Below, piece by piece: positions 43,182 to 52,156 of a stretch of DNA of 64,000 nt. The notes under the pieces are model-generated. The model searched no databases. It had not been told where the DNA came from and was given only the letters and a program-made list of their open reading frames with translations. The DNA is from Nonomuraea rhodomycinica (GTDB lineage Bacteria > Actinomycetota > Actinomycetes > Streptosporangiales > Streptosporangiaceae), in contig NZ_JABWGO010000001.1 of the NCBI RefSeq assembly GCF_013363995.1, positions 620,001-684,000 on the forward strand. The letters are read 5' to 3'. The position numbers were made by a program, and so were the translations under genes. Within the stretch, counting starts at the first letter, position 1; every line of letters begins with the position of its first letter.

Positions 43182-44033
43182 GTGAGAGATCCGGCGGCCG
43201 GCATTCCGGCGCGCGATGGCGCCGGCCACCCGATGCGGTTCCTGGTGCTCGTCACCGCGTTGTCGGTGCCGTTCTTCGTCCTGGGGGCCGTGTCTCCCAC
43301 AGTCCGCATCGGCGCGCTCGACCTGCCCGCGAGCGCCGCCATGTTCGTGGTGCCGGGGCTGGCCGCCGCGATTCTGGCCCACCGCGCGGGCGGCCGGGCC
43401 GCCGTCGTGAGCCTGCTGGCCCGGGTCGTCGACCGGCCCGCCGGTCGGACCCGCTGGTACGTCGCGGCGGCGCTGCTGCCCGCCGCCATCGGCGCTCTCA
43501 CGTGGGCCCTGGGGTGGCTCACCGGTCAGGTCGGTTCGGCGCCTCCGGCAGCGCCGGCGGTTCTGCCGCTGTTGTTGGCCGCGGCGCTGGTGGGGGCCGC
43601 GTGCGAGGAGCTGGGCTGGACCGGTTACGCCTGCGATCCGATGGTGCGCCGGTTCGGCACCGTGGGGACGGGGCTGCTCCTCGGGGTCTTCTGGGCCGTC
43701 TGGCATCTGATCCCGCTCCTGCAGGTCGGCCATGGCGCGGCCTGGATCGGCGGCTGGTTCGCAGGGACGGTCGCGACTCGGGTGATCATGGTCGGCCTGC
43801 GCAACGCCACCGGCGGGGTGTCGGCGGCGATCCTGATGCACGCCATGCTCAACGTCACCGTCGCCTACCTGCCGGACTACGACCGGCCCGCCGTTCCCTT
43901 CATGTCGGCCCTGTTCACCGTCGCGGCCGCCGTGGGCGTCCTGCGGCTCGGCGCATGCCGCCGCGCCCGGCCGTCACGGTCGCGGGTCCGCGACGAGGAC
44001 GCGGCTCGTCCCCACGGAGCCACGCCGGACTAG
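43182..44033 (+). CDS. CPBP-family intramembrane metalloprotease
   Basis: 283 residues, about eight hydrophobic segments. The CPBP motifs are intact: EELGWTGYA with the Glu-Glu pair (EExxxR-type motif 1), FWAVWHLIP (motif 2 His) and ILMHAMLNVTVAY (motif 3 His). The catalytic glutamate and histidines lie within the membrane. Such proteins process prenylated or peptide substrates; in bacteria some give bacteriocin self-immunity. GTG 43182 is chosen with GGCGG upstream, though an in-frame ATG at 43233 is possible. The gene overlaps folP2 by 4 bases at the stops. Confidence 0.85.
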   Translation: MRDPAAGIPARDGAGHPMRFLVLVTALSVPFFVLGAVSPTVRIGALDLPASAAMFVVPGLAAAILAHRAGGRAAVVSLLARVVDRPAGRTRWYVAAALLPAAIGALTWALGWLTGQVGSAPPAAPAVLPLLLAAALVGAACEELGWTGYACDPMVRRFGTVGTGLLLGVFWAVWHLIPLLQVGHGAAWIGGWFAGTVATRVIMVGLRNATGGVSAAILMHAMLNVTVAYLPDYDRPAVPFMSALFTVAAAVGVLRLGACRRARPSRSRVRDEDAARPHGATPD

Positions 44034-44935
44034 CCCTGGGACCCGCCCCCGCCCCCGCCCCCGGTCTCGTCTCCGGCTCCGTCTCCGTCTCCGTCTCCGG
44101 CGTACGGGACGAGCCGGGTGATCTCGCGCAGCGCCGTACGGGCGGAGGCGGCGTCGTGGACGCGGAACACGCGCGCCCCGAGCAGCGCCGACACCGCCAG
44201 GGTGGCGATGGTGCCGGCGTGCCGCTCCTCGACGGGCAGCCCGCCGAGCGTCTCGCCCACGAAGTCCTTGTTGGACACCGCCACGAGCACCGGCCAGCCC
44301 GTCGCCGTCATCTCGCCGAGCCTGCGGCTGACCTCCAGCGAGTGGTAGGTGTTCTTGCCGAAGTCGTGGGCCGGGTCGATGAGGATCGACTCGCGCGGCA
44401 CCCCGGCGGCCACGGCGGCGCGCGCCAGGGACACCGTGTGGGCGACGACGTCGGCCACCACGTCGGCGTAGGCGACCCGGTGCGGCCGGGTGCGCGGGGC
44501 GGCCGGGCCGGCGTGGGCGCACACCAGCCCGACGCCGTGCCGCGCCGCCACCTCGGCCAGGCCCGGGTCGGGGCCGCCCCAGGTGTCGTTGAGCAGGTCG
44601 GCGCCGGCGCGGGCGACGACGTCGCCCACCTCGGCCCGCCACGTGTCGACGCTGATGATCAGCTCGGGGTGCCGTTGGCGGACGGCCTCGACCAGCCCGG
44701 CGACCCGGCGGATCTCCTCACGGGGGTCCACCTCGTCGCCCGGGCCCGCCTTGACGCCGCCGATGTCCACGATGTCCGCGCCGCCCTCGACGGCCCGGTC
44801 CACCGCCTCGACGGCCGCGCCGAAGCCGTAGGTGCGTCCCTTGTCGTAGAACGAGTCGGGCGTTCGGTTGACCACGGCCATCACCGCGTACTCCCCCGGC
44901 CCGAACGTCCGGTGGCGCAGCCGCAAAGTGCTCAT
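44030..44935 (-). CDS. folP2: Dihydropteroate-synthase homologue, FolP2 type
   Basis: 301 residues. The DHPS barrel is recognisable: YAVMAVVNRTPDSFYDKGRTYGF, GGADIVDIGGVKAGPG, ISVDTWRAEV, LLNDTWGG, LIDPAHDFGKN and VFRVHD. The motif near the end reads AVSNKDFVGE where active FolP has SRK-F, as in mycobacterial FolP2, which lacks synthase activity. A true folate role is therefore doubtful. The tail is GDGDGDGAGDETGGGGGGG, a repeat-expanded end. In mycobacteria folP2 adjoins gpgS; here they are 27 kb apart. A minus-strand TACGCT (44949-44944) just before the ATG suggests a leaderless message. Confidence 0.88.
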   Translation of the reverse strand: MSTLRLRHRTFGPGEYAVMAVVNRTPDSFYDKGRTYGFGAAVEAVDRAVEGGADIVDIGGVKAGPGDEVDPREEIRRVAGLVEAVRQRHPELIISVDTWRAEVGDVVARAGADLLNDTWGGPDPGLAEVAARHGVGLVCAHAGPAAPRTRPHRVAYADVVADVVAHTVSLARAAVAAGVPRESILIDPAHDFGKNTYHSLEVSRRLGEMTATGWPVLVAVSNKDFVGETLGGLPVEERHAGTIATLAVSALLGARVFRVHDAASARTALREITRLVPYAGDGDGDGAGDETGGGGGGGSQG

Positions 44936-45366
44936 CAGGGGCGAGCGTACCGCGCACCGGGGCGCCGGCGCCCGACGCCGGCCGCCCTCCCTCCCCCCGC
45001 CCGCAGCCCTGAGGACCGTTCCAGGGGAGGCCGGCGCGGACGGACGTCACGGGAGCCGTGCCGAAGGGCTGAGCCCTCAGGAAGGACGGGACGGCCGAGG
45101 CTGCCGGCCGGCCGTGGTGAGCGGGAAGGGCCGCGCGGGTCGGGCGGGGCCGTTCCGGAGGGCGCCGCACCCGTGGCGGCGGGTGGCCGGGGAAGGTGCC
45201 ACACGTCGGCAGGTGCGAGGCCGGACAGGCGCCGTACCGGCAAGGTACGGGGCCGGAGGAGAGGCGGCACCGGAGGAGGTCGGTGCAGGCGGCGGGGCCG
45301 GGGCCCTGCGGGAGCCGCCGGGCTGAGGGGTGAGGGGTGAGGGGTGAGGGGATCGGGCCGGCGCCG
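44936..45366. other. 430-base gap with a 7-bp microsatellite, no supportable gene
   Basis: No open frame has a ribosome site or known domain. TGAGGGG is repeated four times without interruption at 45324-45351, close to the LysR gene's stop. The promoter for folP2 lies at the left edge. Confidence 0.6.
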
Positions 45367-46236
45367 TCAGGCGGCGGAGCCCTTCTCGGCGGTGGACAGG
45401 AAGTCCTGGGCGATGAGCGGCAGGCGGCGGCGGGCGTGGACGACGGCGATGACGCGCCGGACGGCGGGTTCGAGCGAGCGCACCACGAGCCCGGCCCGGG
45501 CCGCCTGCTCGGCCATGCCCCGGTACCACAGCAGGGACGCCCGGCCGCTGCGCACCGCGTTGAGCCAGCCGTTGCGCTCGTCGGTCTCCAGGACCACCAC
45601 CGGGTTGACGGAGTACTTGCCGAACATCGCGTCCAGCTCCCTGCGCCGGAGGCTCCCGCGGGCGGGCAGCGCGAGGCGCATGCCGTCGAGCCGGCCCATC
45701 GGCACCGGGTTCGGCAGCTCCATGCCGGGGGGCGAGATCAGCACGATCTCCTGGCGTTCCAGGGGATGCGTGATCAGGTCGGCCGGCACGGGCAGGTCGG
45801 TGAGCCCGAGGTCGGCGCGTTGCTCCCGGATGGCGTTGACCACGGCCTCACGTCCCTCGCAGCGGACGATCTGGACGCGGACGCCGGGATGCTCGGCCGT
45901 GTAGGCCGGCAGGAGGCGCCCGGCGAGGCCGGGTTCGAGGGTGGGGGTGGAGGCGATGCGCAGCTCCGTCTCTGCGGAGCCGGCGTGACTGGCGAGACCT
46001 TCGATCTCGTGGACGGCGTCGAGCGCCTCCCTCGCCAGCTTCACCACCCGGCGGCCCTGGGCGGTGACGACGACACCGCGTCCGGACCGGGCGAAGAGCG
46101 TCAGGCCGAGTTCGCGTTCCAGGTCCCTTATCGCACGCGAAAGCGCAGGCTGTGCGATGTAGAGCGATCTGGCCGCATCGGTCATGGTGCGGTGCTCCGC
46201 AGTCGCGACCACATAGCGGAGCTGCTGGAGGTTCAT
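45367..46236 (-). CDS. LysR-family transcriptional regulator
   Basis: 289 residues. The N-terminal HTH is MTDAARSLYIAQPALSRAIRDLERELGLTLFARSGRG; the rest is a two-lobed effector domain (TELRIASTPTLEPGLAGRLLPAYTAEHPGVRVQIV, ADLGLTDLP). It is divergent from a membrane zinc-peptidase gene, 201 bases away, its possible target. Effector unknown. Confidence 0.93.
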   Translation of the reverse strand: MNLQQLRYVVATAEHRTMTDAARSLYIAQPALSRAIRDLERELGLTLFARSGRGVVVTAQGRRVVKLAREALDAVHEIEGLASHAGSAETELRIASTPTLEPGLAGRLLPAYTAEHPGVRVQIVRCEGREAVVNAIREQRADLGLTDLPVPADLITHPLERQEIVLISPPGMELPNPVPMGRLDGMRLALPARGSLRRRELDAMFGKYSVNPVVVLETDERNGWLNAVRSGRASLLWYRGMAEQAARAGLVVRSLEPAVRRVIAVVHARRRLPLIAQDFLSTAEKGSAA

Positions 46237-46322
46237 GGCAAAGAAGCTAGGACACCACCCGCCGACTGGTAGGGAACATGACGGAGATCACCTCGAATGA
46301 TTTCGGACCGTAACCGAGTGCT

Positions 46323-46336
46323 GTCACATCCGTGAC
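46323..46336. promoter_or_regulatory. Palindrome in the lysR-peptidase gap
   Basis: GTCAC (46323-46327) and GTGAC (46332-46336) form an inverted repeat with a 4-base spacer, next to an upstream GTAAC (46309-46313). The 200-base gap is A/T-richer than its surroundings. Could be a LysR or MtrA-type site; undecided. Confidence 0.35.
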
Positions 46337-46437
46337 GGGTGAGAAATGAGTATGCTTCTGCCCCAAATTTGGCAAAGCTCCGGCAAGTGACGTCCCAAGT
46401 CGCGCAATACGGACAACTGACCACTGGGGGAGACAGC

Positions 46438-48012
46438 GTGACAGGCAACGGGCAGTATCCCCCTGCGCCCCAGGAGCCTGGAGGGCCCCAGCGGCCACCC
46501 TCGCTGCCGTGGCCGCCGCCCGGCCGCGGCCGCCCGGACGGACAGACCCCTCCCCCGCCGCCGGGCGCGCCCTACGGTCCGCCGTCCCCGGGCGGCCCGC
46601 CGTACGGCCCTGGGCCGCAGCCGGGCCCGCCGCACGGGCGGCCGTCGGCGCCGCCCCAGCCGCCGTACGGGCAACCGGCGCCCCCCGCCCCGTCCCCCTA
46701 CGGACAGCCGACGGCGCCGCCTCAGGGCATGCCGCCGCACGGCGGGACGCCCGCGCCGCCCCAGGGCCCCGGCCCCTACGGCCCGCCCGCCGCGCCGTCC
46801 CCCTACGGACAGCCCACGGCGCCGTCCCAGGGCATGCCGCCGCACGGCGGGACGCCCGCGCCGCCCCAGGGCCCCGCCTGGCAGGCGCCGCCTCCCGGCG
46901 GGCCCGCGTGGCCGGGGCCCCAGCAGCCCTACCCGCCGGGCCACGCCGGCGGGCACCCGCCGCCCCCTCCCCCGCCCCCGCACGGCTGGCCGCAGCAGCC
47001 GCGCAGGAAGCGGGGCATGTCGGCGGCCGGCGTCGTGGGCCTGGTGTTCGGTTCGGTGGCGGCGATGTTCGTGCTGCTCGTCGTCGGAACCGTGGCGCTC
47101 AGGAGCTCGTCCGGCACCGACACGACCACACCCGTCGCCATCCCCACGTACGAGCCGCCGGCCTCAGGGCACACCAGGGACCCGTTCCCGTCGGCCACGC
47201 GGGACCGGCCCACCCGGACGAGCACGACGGAGACGAGCGCCCCCGAGGAGACCGCCGAGCCGCCCGCCCAGGTCAAGCTGGACCGCGGCCTGAAGACGAA
47301 CACGGTCTACCGAGGCGGCTCGCTGCCCCGGCTGAACTGCCCGGCCGGCAACGCGAACGTCTTCGACCACGCCCAGCTCAAGGCGCTCATCCTGAAGACA
47401 GGCGCGTGCATGAACCGGGCGTGGAAGCCGGTCCTGGACAAGCAGGGCATCCCGTTCAGCGCGCCGAACTACGCGATCGCCGCCAAGCGCGGCCGGGGCG
47501 CGTGCGGCGACTACCCGCAGCCGGGCAACATGGTCCCGTACTACTGCCCGCGCAACAACACGATCTACGCCTCGACGTCGGCGATGGCGCGGGGCAACGG
47601 CAGGTCCCAGGGGTACGGGCAGATCCTGGCGTGGAACGGCGGGATCATCAGCATGATGGCCCACGAGTACGGCCACCACGTCCAGAACCTGACGGGCCTG
47701 ATGGACTCCTGGTGGGACAAGACCCTGGACACCCGCGACCGGGCCGGGAAACTCGCGCTGAGCCGCCGGCTAGAGCTCCAGGCCACCTGCTTCGCGGGCA
47801 TGTGGATGCGCTCGGTCGCCACGTCGTACCCGGTGAACACCTCCAACCGGGCCCGCCTGTTCTGGCTCTACAGCAAGGTCGGCGACTACCCCGGCTACCC
47901 GCGCGACCACGGCTCGCCGCCGAACAACAACCGGTGGTTCCGGCAGGGCTGGGAGCGCAGCCAGACGTACCAGTGCAACACCTGGATGGCCCCGTCCTCG
48001 ACGACGTCCTGA
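46438..48012 (+). CDS. Membrane-anchored neutral zinc metallopeptidase (YpfJ-like)
   Basis: 524 residues from GTG 46438 with GGGGGAGA 6-13 bases upstream; the open frame to 46339 is rejected for lack of such a site. About 185 N-terminal residues are Pro/Gly/Gln-rich and cytoplasmic. One membrane helix follows (GVVGLVFGSVAAMFVLLVVGTVAL), then a Thr/Pro linker and an extracellular domain with the zinc site HEYGHHVQ and the downstream ELQATCFAGMWM, the YpfJ/PF04228 arrangement. It probably works at the cell surface. A 105-bp duplication in the proline-rich part adds 35 residues. It precedes an LCP gene by 130 bases, with that gene's own promoter region between. Confidence 0.9.
   Translation: MTGNGQYPPAPQEPGGPQRPPSLPWPPPGRGRPDGQTPPPPPGAPYGPPSPGGPPYGPGPQPGPPHGRPSAPPQPPYGQPAPPAPSPYGQPTAPPQGMPPHGGTPAPPQGPGPYGPPAAPSPYGQPTAPSQGMPPHGGTPAPPQGPAWQAPPPGGPAWPGPQQPYPPGHAGGHPPPPPPPPHGWPQQPRRKRGMSAAGVVGLVFGSVAAMFVLLVVGTVALRSSSGTDTTTPVAIPTYEPPASGHTRDPFPSATRDRPTRTSTTETSAPEETAEPPAQVKLDRGLKTNTVYRGGSLPRLNCPAGNANVFDHAQLKALILKTGACMNRAWKPVLDKQGIPFSAPNYAIAAKRGRGACGDYPQPGNMVPYYCPRNNTIYASTSAMARGNGRSQGYGQILAWNGGIISMMAHEYGHHVQNLTGLMDSWWDKTLDTRDRAGKLALSRRLELQATCFAGMWMRSVATSYPVNTSNRARLFWLYSKVGDYPGYPRDHGSPPNNNRWFRQGWERSQTYQCNTWMAPSSTTS
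46692..46875 (+). repeat. 105-bp-period duplication in the peptidase gene
   Basis: About 75 bases starting GTCCCCCTACGGACAGCC recur with very few changes at 46692 and 46797. The copies encode SPYGQPTAPPQGMPPHGG and SPYGQPTAPSQGMPPHGG. The period is a multiple of three, so the frame is kept. Confidence 0.9.
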
Positions 48013-48054
48013 CGTCATACGGCGTTCATCTCAGGTTGAGCACATGTCTCGGTT

Positions 48055-48070
48055 GTCCCTATATGGGGAC
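48055..48070. promoter_or_regulatory. Palindrome in the LCP gene promoter region
   Basis: GTCCC (48055-48059) and GGGAC (48066-48070) flank an A/T-rich TATATG spacer, and TAGAAT (48071-48076) next to it can serve as a -10. This may be an operator overlapping the promoter. Confidence 0.35.
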
Positions 48071-48101
48071 TAGAATCCTGGCAATCTTGTGCCCAACGGG
48101 G

Positions 48102-48120
48102 GGCAAAACCGAGTTTTGCC
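48102..48120 (+). promoter_or_regulatory. Leader hairpin before the LCP gene
   Basis: GGCAAAAC (48102-48109) pairs perfectly with GTTTTGCC (48113-48120) around a 3-base loop in the transcribed leader, 22 bases before the start codon. There is no T-run; a role in mRNA stability or start control is possible. Confidence 0.45.
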
Positions 48121-48142
48121 TGGTAGGCGTGAAGGAGCCGGT

Positions 48143-49906
48143 GTGAGCAAGCGCGATGGGGTAGACACCGCGGCGGGGGGCGGGAAACGGCGCCCCCGCC
48201 GGCCTCGCGCGGCGTCCGGCGCCCGGCCGGGCCCCTCCGCTCAGGAGGGCCCCGAAGCCCTGGACGGGCCGCCGGTCGGCCCCGACGCGGACGAGCCGCG
48301 TGCCGCCGCGCAGGAGGCCGCCCCCACCTCGGGCAGCCAAGGCGGCAAAGCCGGCAAAGGCGGGCCGAACGGCAAGGGCGGACCGAACGGCAAGGGCGGC
48401 GGCAAGGGGAGCCGGGGCCCGGGACGTCCGGGCGGGGCCGCGCCGCGTTTCGCCAGGCCGCTGAACGCCGGCTCGATCCTCGGCTGGACCGCGCTGTCCG
48501 CGATCGTGCCGGGCGTCGCGCACCTGCGCGCCGGGCACCGCCGCACGGGCCTGACGCTGATCGGCGTGTACGCGCTGCTGCTGCTCGGCGCGCTGGCCTA
48601 CTACCTGGCCAACGGCCTGGAGGGCCTCACGGGCCTGGTCAGCACCGACGCGATGCTCAAGGTCGTCGTGATCGCCTCGCTGGGCGCGCTGAGCTGGTTC
48701 GCCCTGATCGTGACCTCGTACGTGACGCTCCGTCCCAACCGGCTGAACCAGCAGGGCCAGATCGTCTCCGGCATCGCGGTGGGCATGTTGTGCGTGGTGG
48801 TCATGGCTCCGTTCGCGCTGACCGCGCAGACCGTGCTGTCGGCCAGGGACGCCGTCCAGACCATCTTCCGCAGCACCCCGGACGATCCCGCCATCGCGCC
48901 GATCAAGCAGTCGGATCCGTGGAACGGCGCGGACCGGGTCAACTTCCTGCTCATCGGCGGTGACGCGGCCGGCAACCGGACGGGCGTGCGCACCGACAGC
49001 ATGAACGTGGCCAGCATCGACATCCGGACGGGCAACACGGTGCTGTTCAGCCTGCCGCGCAACCTCCAGCACGTGCGCTTCCCGCCGACGTCCCCGCTGC
49101 ACAAGCAGTTCCCGAACGGCTACATGGCCGAGCTGCCGAACGGCGGCCTGCTCAACGAGGTCTGGCAGTACGCCAACGAGCACCCGCAGCTCATGGGCGG
49201 CCGCAACAGGGGCCCCCGGGCGCTGATGGACGCCATCGGCTACACGCTCAACCTCAAGATCAACTACTACATGCTGATGAACATGTTCGGCTTCGCGGAC
49301 CTGGTGGACGCCATCGGCGGCCTCAAGATCCGCGTCGAGCAGGACGTGAAGTGGGGCGGCCACTTCGGCACCGCCGGCACGATCAAGGCTGGCTACCGGA
49401 AGCTGACCGGCGAGCAGGCCCTGTGGTACGGCCGGTCCCGGGTCGACAGCGACGACTTCTCCCGCATGGGCCGCCAGCGCTGCGTCATCGGCGCCTTCGC
49501 CAAGCAGGCCACCCCCAACAAGATCCTGACCAACTTCAGCAAGATCATGGCAGGGGCGAAGCGCCTGGCGCAGACCAACATCCCTCAGGATCTGCTCCCG
49601 CATCTGGCGGACCTGGCGCTGAAGGTGAAGAGCGCCAAGATCACCAGCATGCAGTTCGTGCCGCCGGACTTCTGGCCGGGCTCCGCCGACTGGGCCAAGA
49701 TCCGCCGGTACGCGGCCAAGGCGATCTCCGACTCGGTCAAGCCGCGCCGCGCCCAGGCGGCGAACGTCAGCGCCTCGCCCGACGCGCCCTCGACGGGGGC
49801 GCCGACCTCGTCCAGCCCGGCGACGGCCGCGCGGCCGAGCCAGACGCCGACCCGCAACGGCTCCCAGAAGACGGCCAAGACACTCGAGGAGCTCTGCGGC
49901 CTGTGA
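48143..49906 (+). CDS. LytR-CpsA-Psr (LCP) family cell-wall glycopolymer ligase
   Basis: 587 residues from GTG 48143, AAGGAG 5-10 bases upstream. About 105 N-terminal residues are basic, Gly/Lys/Pro-rich and cytoplasmic. Three or four hydrophobic helices follow (SILGWTALSAIVPGVAHL, LTLIGVYALLLLGALAYYL, MLKVVVIASLGALSWFALIV, VSGIAVGMLCVVVMAPFAL). The extracellular LCP domain begins at VNFLLIGGDAAGNRTGVRTDSMNVASID, with SLPRNLQHV, GFADLVDAIGG and LTGEQALWYGRSRVDSDDFSRMGRQR carrying the conserved arginines. It transfers undecaprenyl-linked polymers onto peptidoglycan. The multi-helix N-terminus is a variant common in actinomycetes. A Ser/Thr/Pro-rich tail ends the protein. Confidence 0.93.
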   Translation: MSKRDGVDTAAGGGKRRPRRPRAASGARPGPSAQEGPEALDGPPVGPDADEPRAAAQEAAPTSGSQGGKAGKGGPNGKGGPNGKGGGKGSRGPGRPGGAAPRFARPLNAGSILGWTALSAIVPGVAHLRAGHRRTGLTLIGVYALLLLGALAYYLANGLEGLTGLVSTDAMLKVVVIASLGALSWFALIVTSYVTLRPNRLNQQGQIVSGIAVGMLCVVVMAPFALTAQTVLSARDAVQTIFRSTPDDPAIAPIKQSDPWNGADRVNFLLIGGDAAGNRTGVRTDSMNVASIDIRTGNTVLFSLPRNLQHVRFPPTSPLHKQFPNGYMAELPNGGLLNEVWQYANEHPQLMGGRNRGPRALMDAIGYTLNLKINYYMLMNMFGFADLVDAIGGLKIRVEQDVKWGGHFGTAGTIKAGYRKLTGEQALWYGRSRVDSDDFSRMGRQRCVIGAFAKQATPNKILTNFSKIMAGAKRLAQTNIPQDLLPHLADLALKVKSAKITSMQFVPPDFWPGSADWAKIRRYAAKAISDSVKPRRAQAANVSASPDAPSTGAPTSSSPATAARPSQTPTRNGSQKTAKTLEELCGL

Positions 49907-49912
49907 CGCCTC

Positions 49913-49951
49913 CCGGCCTCCCCTCCCGTGATCGGCGAGAGGGGAGGCCGG
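49913..49951. terminator. Bidirectional terminator hairpin
   Basis: A perfect 13-bp stem, CCGGCCTCCCCTC (49913-49925) with 49939-49951, and a 13-base loop between convergent genes. Confidence 0.75.
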
Positions 49952-49958
49952 TCCCGTC

Positions 49959-51989
49959 TCAGGCGGGGACCGCGCCCTTGCGGGGCAGCAGCGCGAACGC
50001 GCCCAGGTAGAGCACGGCCGCGACGATCAGCAGCCCCTTGTAGCCGATCACCAGCGCGAGGTACTCCAGGCAGCCGCCCACCATCGCGCCCAGCAGGTTG
50101 GCCCCGAACGAGGTCGTCGCGTCGGCCGTGTCGGCGAACCGCTTGGCGAAGACGACGTTCGCCGCGAAGATCGGCAGGAACGCGACCACGACCGCGGCGA
50201 CGGCCCGCAGCGGCAGCGGCAGCGACAGCAGCCACGTGTTGGGCACCAGCCAGGCCAGCAGCAGGCCGGCGAGCAGCACGCCGTACATGACGGGCAGCGG
50301 CGGGGTGCGGAAGCGGCGCGTCACCTCGACGGCGGCGAGCACCGCCACGAGCACCCCCGCGAACACCACGGCGTTGACCACCCACGTCGTGCCGAACAGC
50401 AGCGCGAACCCGGTCACGCTCTTGGTCTCCAGCAGCATGAACGCGACGCCGAGCAGGAACAGGTCGGCGTACGGACGCATCCGCCGGTAGGGGCCGGCCA
50501 CGGCGCGCACGGCGACGAGGCTGACCGCGAGGATCAGGCCCAGGGTGATGAGGTAGATCGGCGGGATCGTGCGGTCCTTGAGGTAGAGGAACGGCCGGTC
50601 GTCGCCCGCGGGCGGCGGGGTGCCGGCCGTGGGCCCGGCCCAGGGGGCGGCGCAGCGCTGCGCGGCGGGGGTCAGGCCGGCCGTGATGACGGCCTGCTGC
50701 CCGGCGGTGCTGACCACGTCGACGCACGGGGCGTGGCCGAAGGCCGCCCGCACCGTCGAGGCCAGCCGGTCGACCAGCCAGCTCTCGCGGTAGTAGTTGT
50801 ACATCGAGAAGGCGCCGCCCGGTTTGAGGTGGTCGCGGGCGGCCCGCATGGCCTCCTCGGTGAACAGGTAGCTCTCCAGGCGCAGCGAGCTGGCCCCCGA
50901 CACGAGCGTGAGCGAGTCGGGCAGCGCGAACAGGATCAGGTCGTACTTGGCGGAGGTGCGCTCCAGGAACGCGCGGCCGTCGGTGATGTGCGTGGTCACG
51001 CGCGGGTCGTCGTAGGGGTGGTCGGGGTGCTTGGAGCCGCCCAGCTCGCGCAGCTTGGGGTCGATCTCGACGGCGTCGACCCGGGAGACGCCCTTGGACA
51101 GCGCGATGGCGACGTCGGTGCCGCTGCCCGCGCCGACGATGAGCACGTCGCGGGGCGGCGTGGCGGCCCGCTCGTACGGCAGGCCGTACTGGCGCTCCCA
51201 CTGGAGCCGGGCGGCGGCGGGGACGGCCTGCTGGTGCGGGATGCCGTTGACGGAGATGTCGGTCACCGGCACGCCGAGCACGTTCTTCTGCTGGAAGGTG
51301 ACCTTGTAGTACGGCGACCACAGCGCGCCGGCGGTCAGCGTCTCGGCCAGGAGCAGCGCGACGACGGCCAGGGACGGCACGGTGACGAGCCCGAGGTAGG
51401 ACACGAGCGGGCGCGGCGTGAGCAGCGCCCCGTAGGCCAGGGCGGCGACGACGCCCCAGAAGACGGGCGGCGCGCCGAGGAAGGACAGCGCGGTGAAGGC
51501 GGCGATGCCGGTGAGGCTGCCGATGAGGTCGTAACGGTAGGCCTCCAGGCGCGGCAGCTCGGGGAAGCACCGGCCGACCAGCTCGGCGGGCCCCATGAGG
51601 ACGAGCGCCGCCGCGCAGAAGATCACCGGCAGGATGAGCCACGCGGGCGGCCCCTTGGTGGCCAGGCTCGTCCAGTACAGGACGCCCTCGGTGTCGCGGT
51701 CGACGGTGACCGGGAACATGATGACCAGGACGACCAGCCCGAACAGCACGACGGGCGAGTAGTAGGGCTGGCCCTTGGCCCGGCCCACGCGCAGGAAGCC
51801 GAGCCCGATGCCGAGGAACGAGCCGAGCAGCACGAAGTTCGTGAAGTAGCTCAAATGGACGATGTTCGAGCCGGTCCAGCGGATCAGGGCCAGCTCCAGG
51901 AAGAGCATGAAGGCGCTGGCGAGGACGAGTCTCGGCCGCACCGCCAGCCAGTGGTCGCCGGTGCGCGCCTGGGGGGCCTGGAGCGTCAT
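49959..51989 (-). CDS. Spermidine-synthase-like domain within a polytopic membrane protein
   Basis: 676 residues. About seven hydrophobic helices occupy residues 20-220. The middle (225-450) is a Rossmann methyltransferase/spermidine-synthase fold with VLIVGAGSGTDVAIAL (282-297), DAVEIDPKLREL (305-316) and DLILFALPDS (350-359). Six more helices fill 480-670. This membrane-spermidine-synthase architecture is widespread; true polyamine synthesis is not shown, and the aminopropyl-transfer aspartate region (ALPDS instead of DSTDP) is changed. It is convergent with the LCP gene and divergent from the S8 peptidase. Substrate unknown. Confidence 0.85.
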   Translation of the reverse strand: MTLQAPQARTGDHWLAVRPRLVLASAFMLFLELALIRWTGSNIVHLSYFTNFVLLGSFLGIGLGFLRVGRAKGQPYYSPVVLFGLVVLVIMFPVTVDRDTEGVLYWTSLATKGPPAWLILPVIFCAAALVLMGPAELVGRCFPELPRLEAYRYDLIGSLTGIAAFTALSFLGAPPVFWGVVAALAYGALLTPRPLVSYLGLVTVPSLAVVALLLAETLTAGALWSPYYKVTFQQKNVLGVPVTDISVNGIPHQQAVPAAARLQWERQYGLPYERAATPPRDVLIVGAGSGTDVAIALSKGVSRVDAVEIDPKLRELGGSKHPDHPYDDPRVTTHITDGRAFLERTSAKYDLILFALPDSLTLVSGASSLRLESYLFTEEAMRAARDHLKPGGAFSMYNYYRESWLVDRLASTVRAAFGHAPCVDVVSTAGQQAVITAGLTPAAQRCAAPWAGPTAGTPPPAGDDRPFLYLKDRTIPPIYLITLGLILAVSLVAVRAVAGPYRRMRPYADLFLLGVAFMLLETKSVTGFALLFGTTWVVNAVVFAGVLVAVLAAVEVTRRFRTPPLPVMYGVLLAGLLLAWLVPNTWLLSLPLPLRAVAAVVVAFLPIFAANVVFAKRFADTADATTSFGANLLGAMVGGCLEYLALVIGYKGLLIVAAVLYLGAFALLPRKGAVPA

Positions 51990-52156
51990 GCCGCCTCACC
52001 GTAGTGAACTGATCGGCCACGCGGAAGCCCACCGCGGCCGGTTCGCCCGCTTCGCGGTGTTTCAGCAGGTCAGCCGTGCGTGAACCGCTGGACGCGCCCC
52101 CGCGGATGCAGGAATGTGGGGGCGTCCGTTCGTTCGATCCCCCGGGTGGTGACCCC

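Noticed and set aside
44030..44935. Functional folate dihydropteroate synthase
   Set aside because: The SNKDFVGE motif and other features are those of FolP2, which lacks the activity in mycobacteria; other folate genes are not adjacent.
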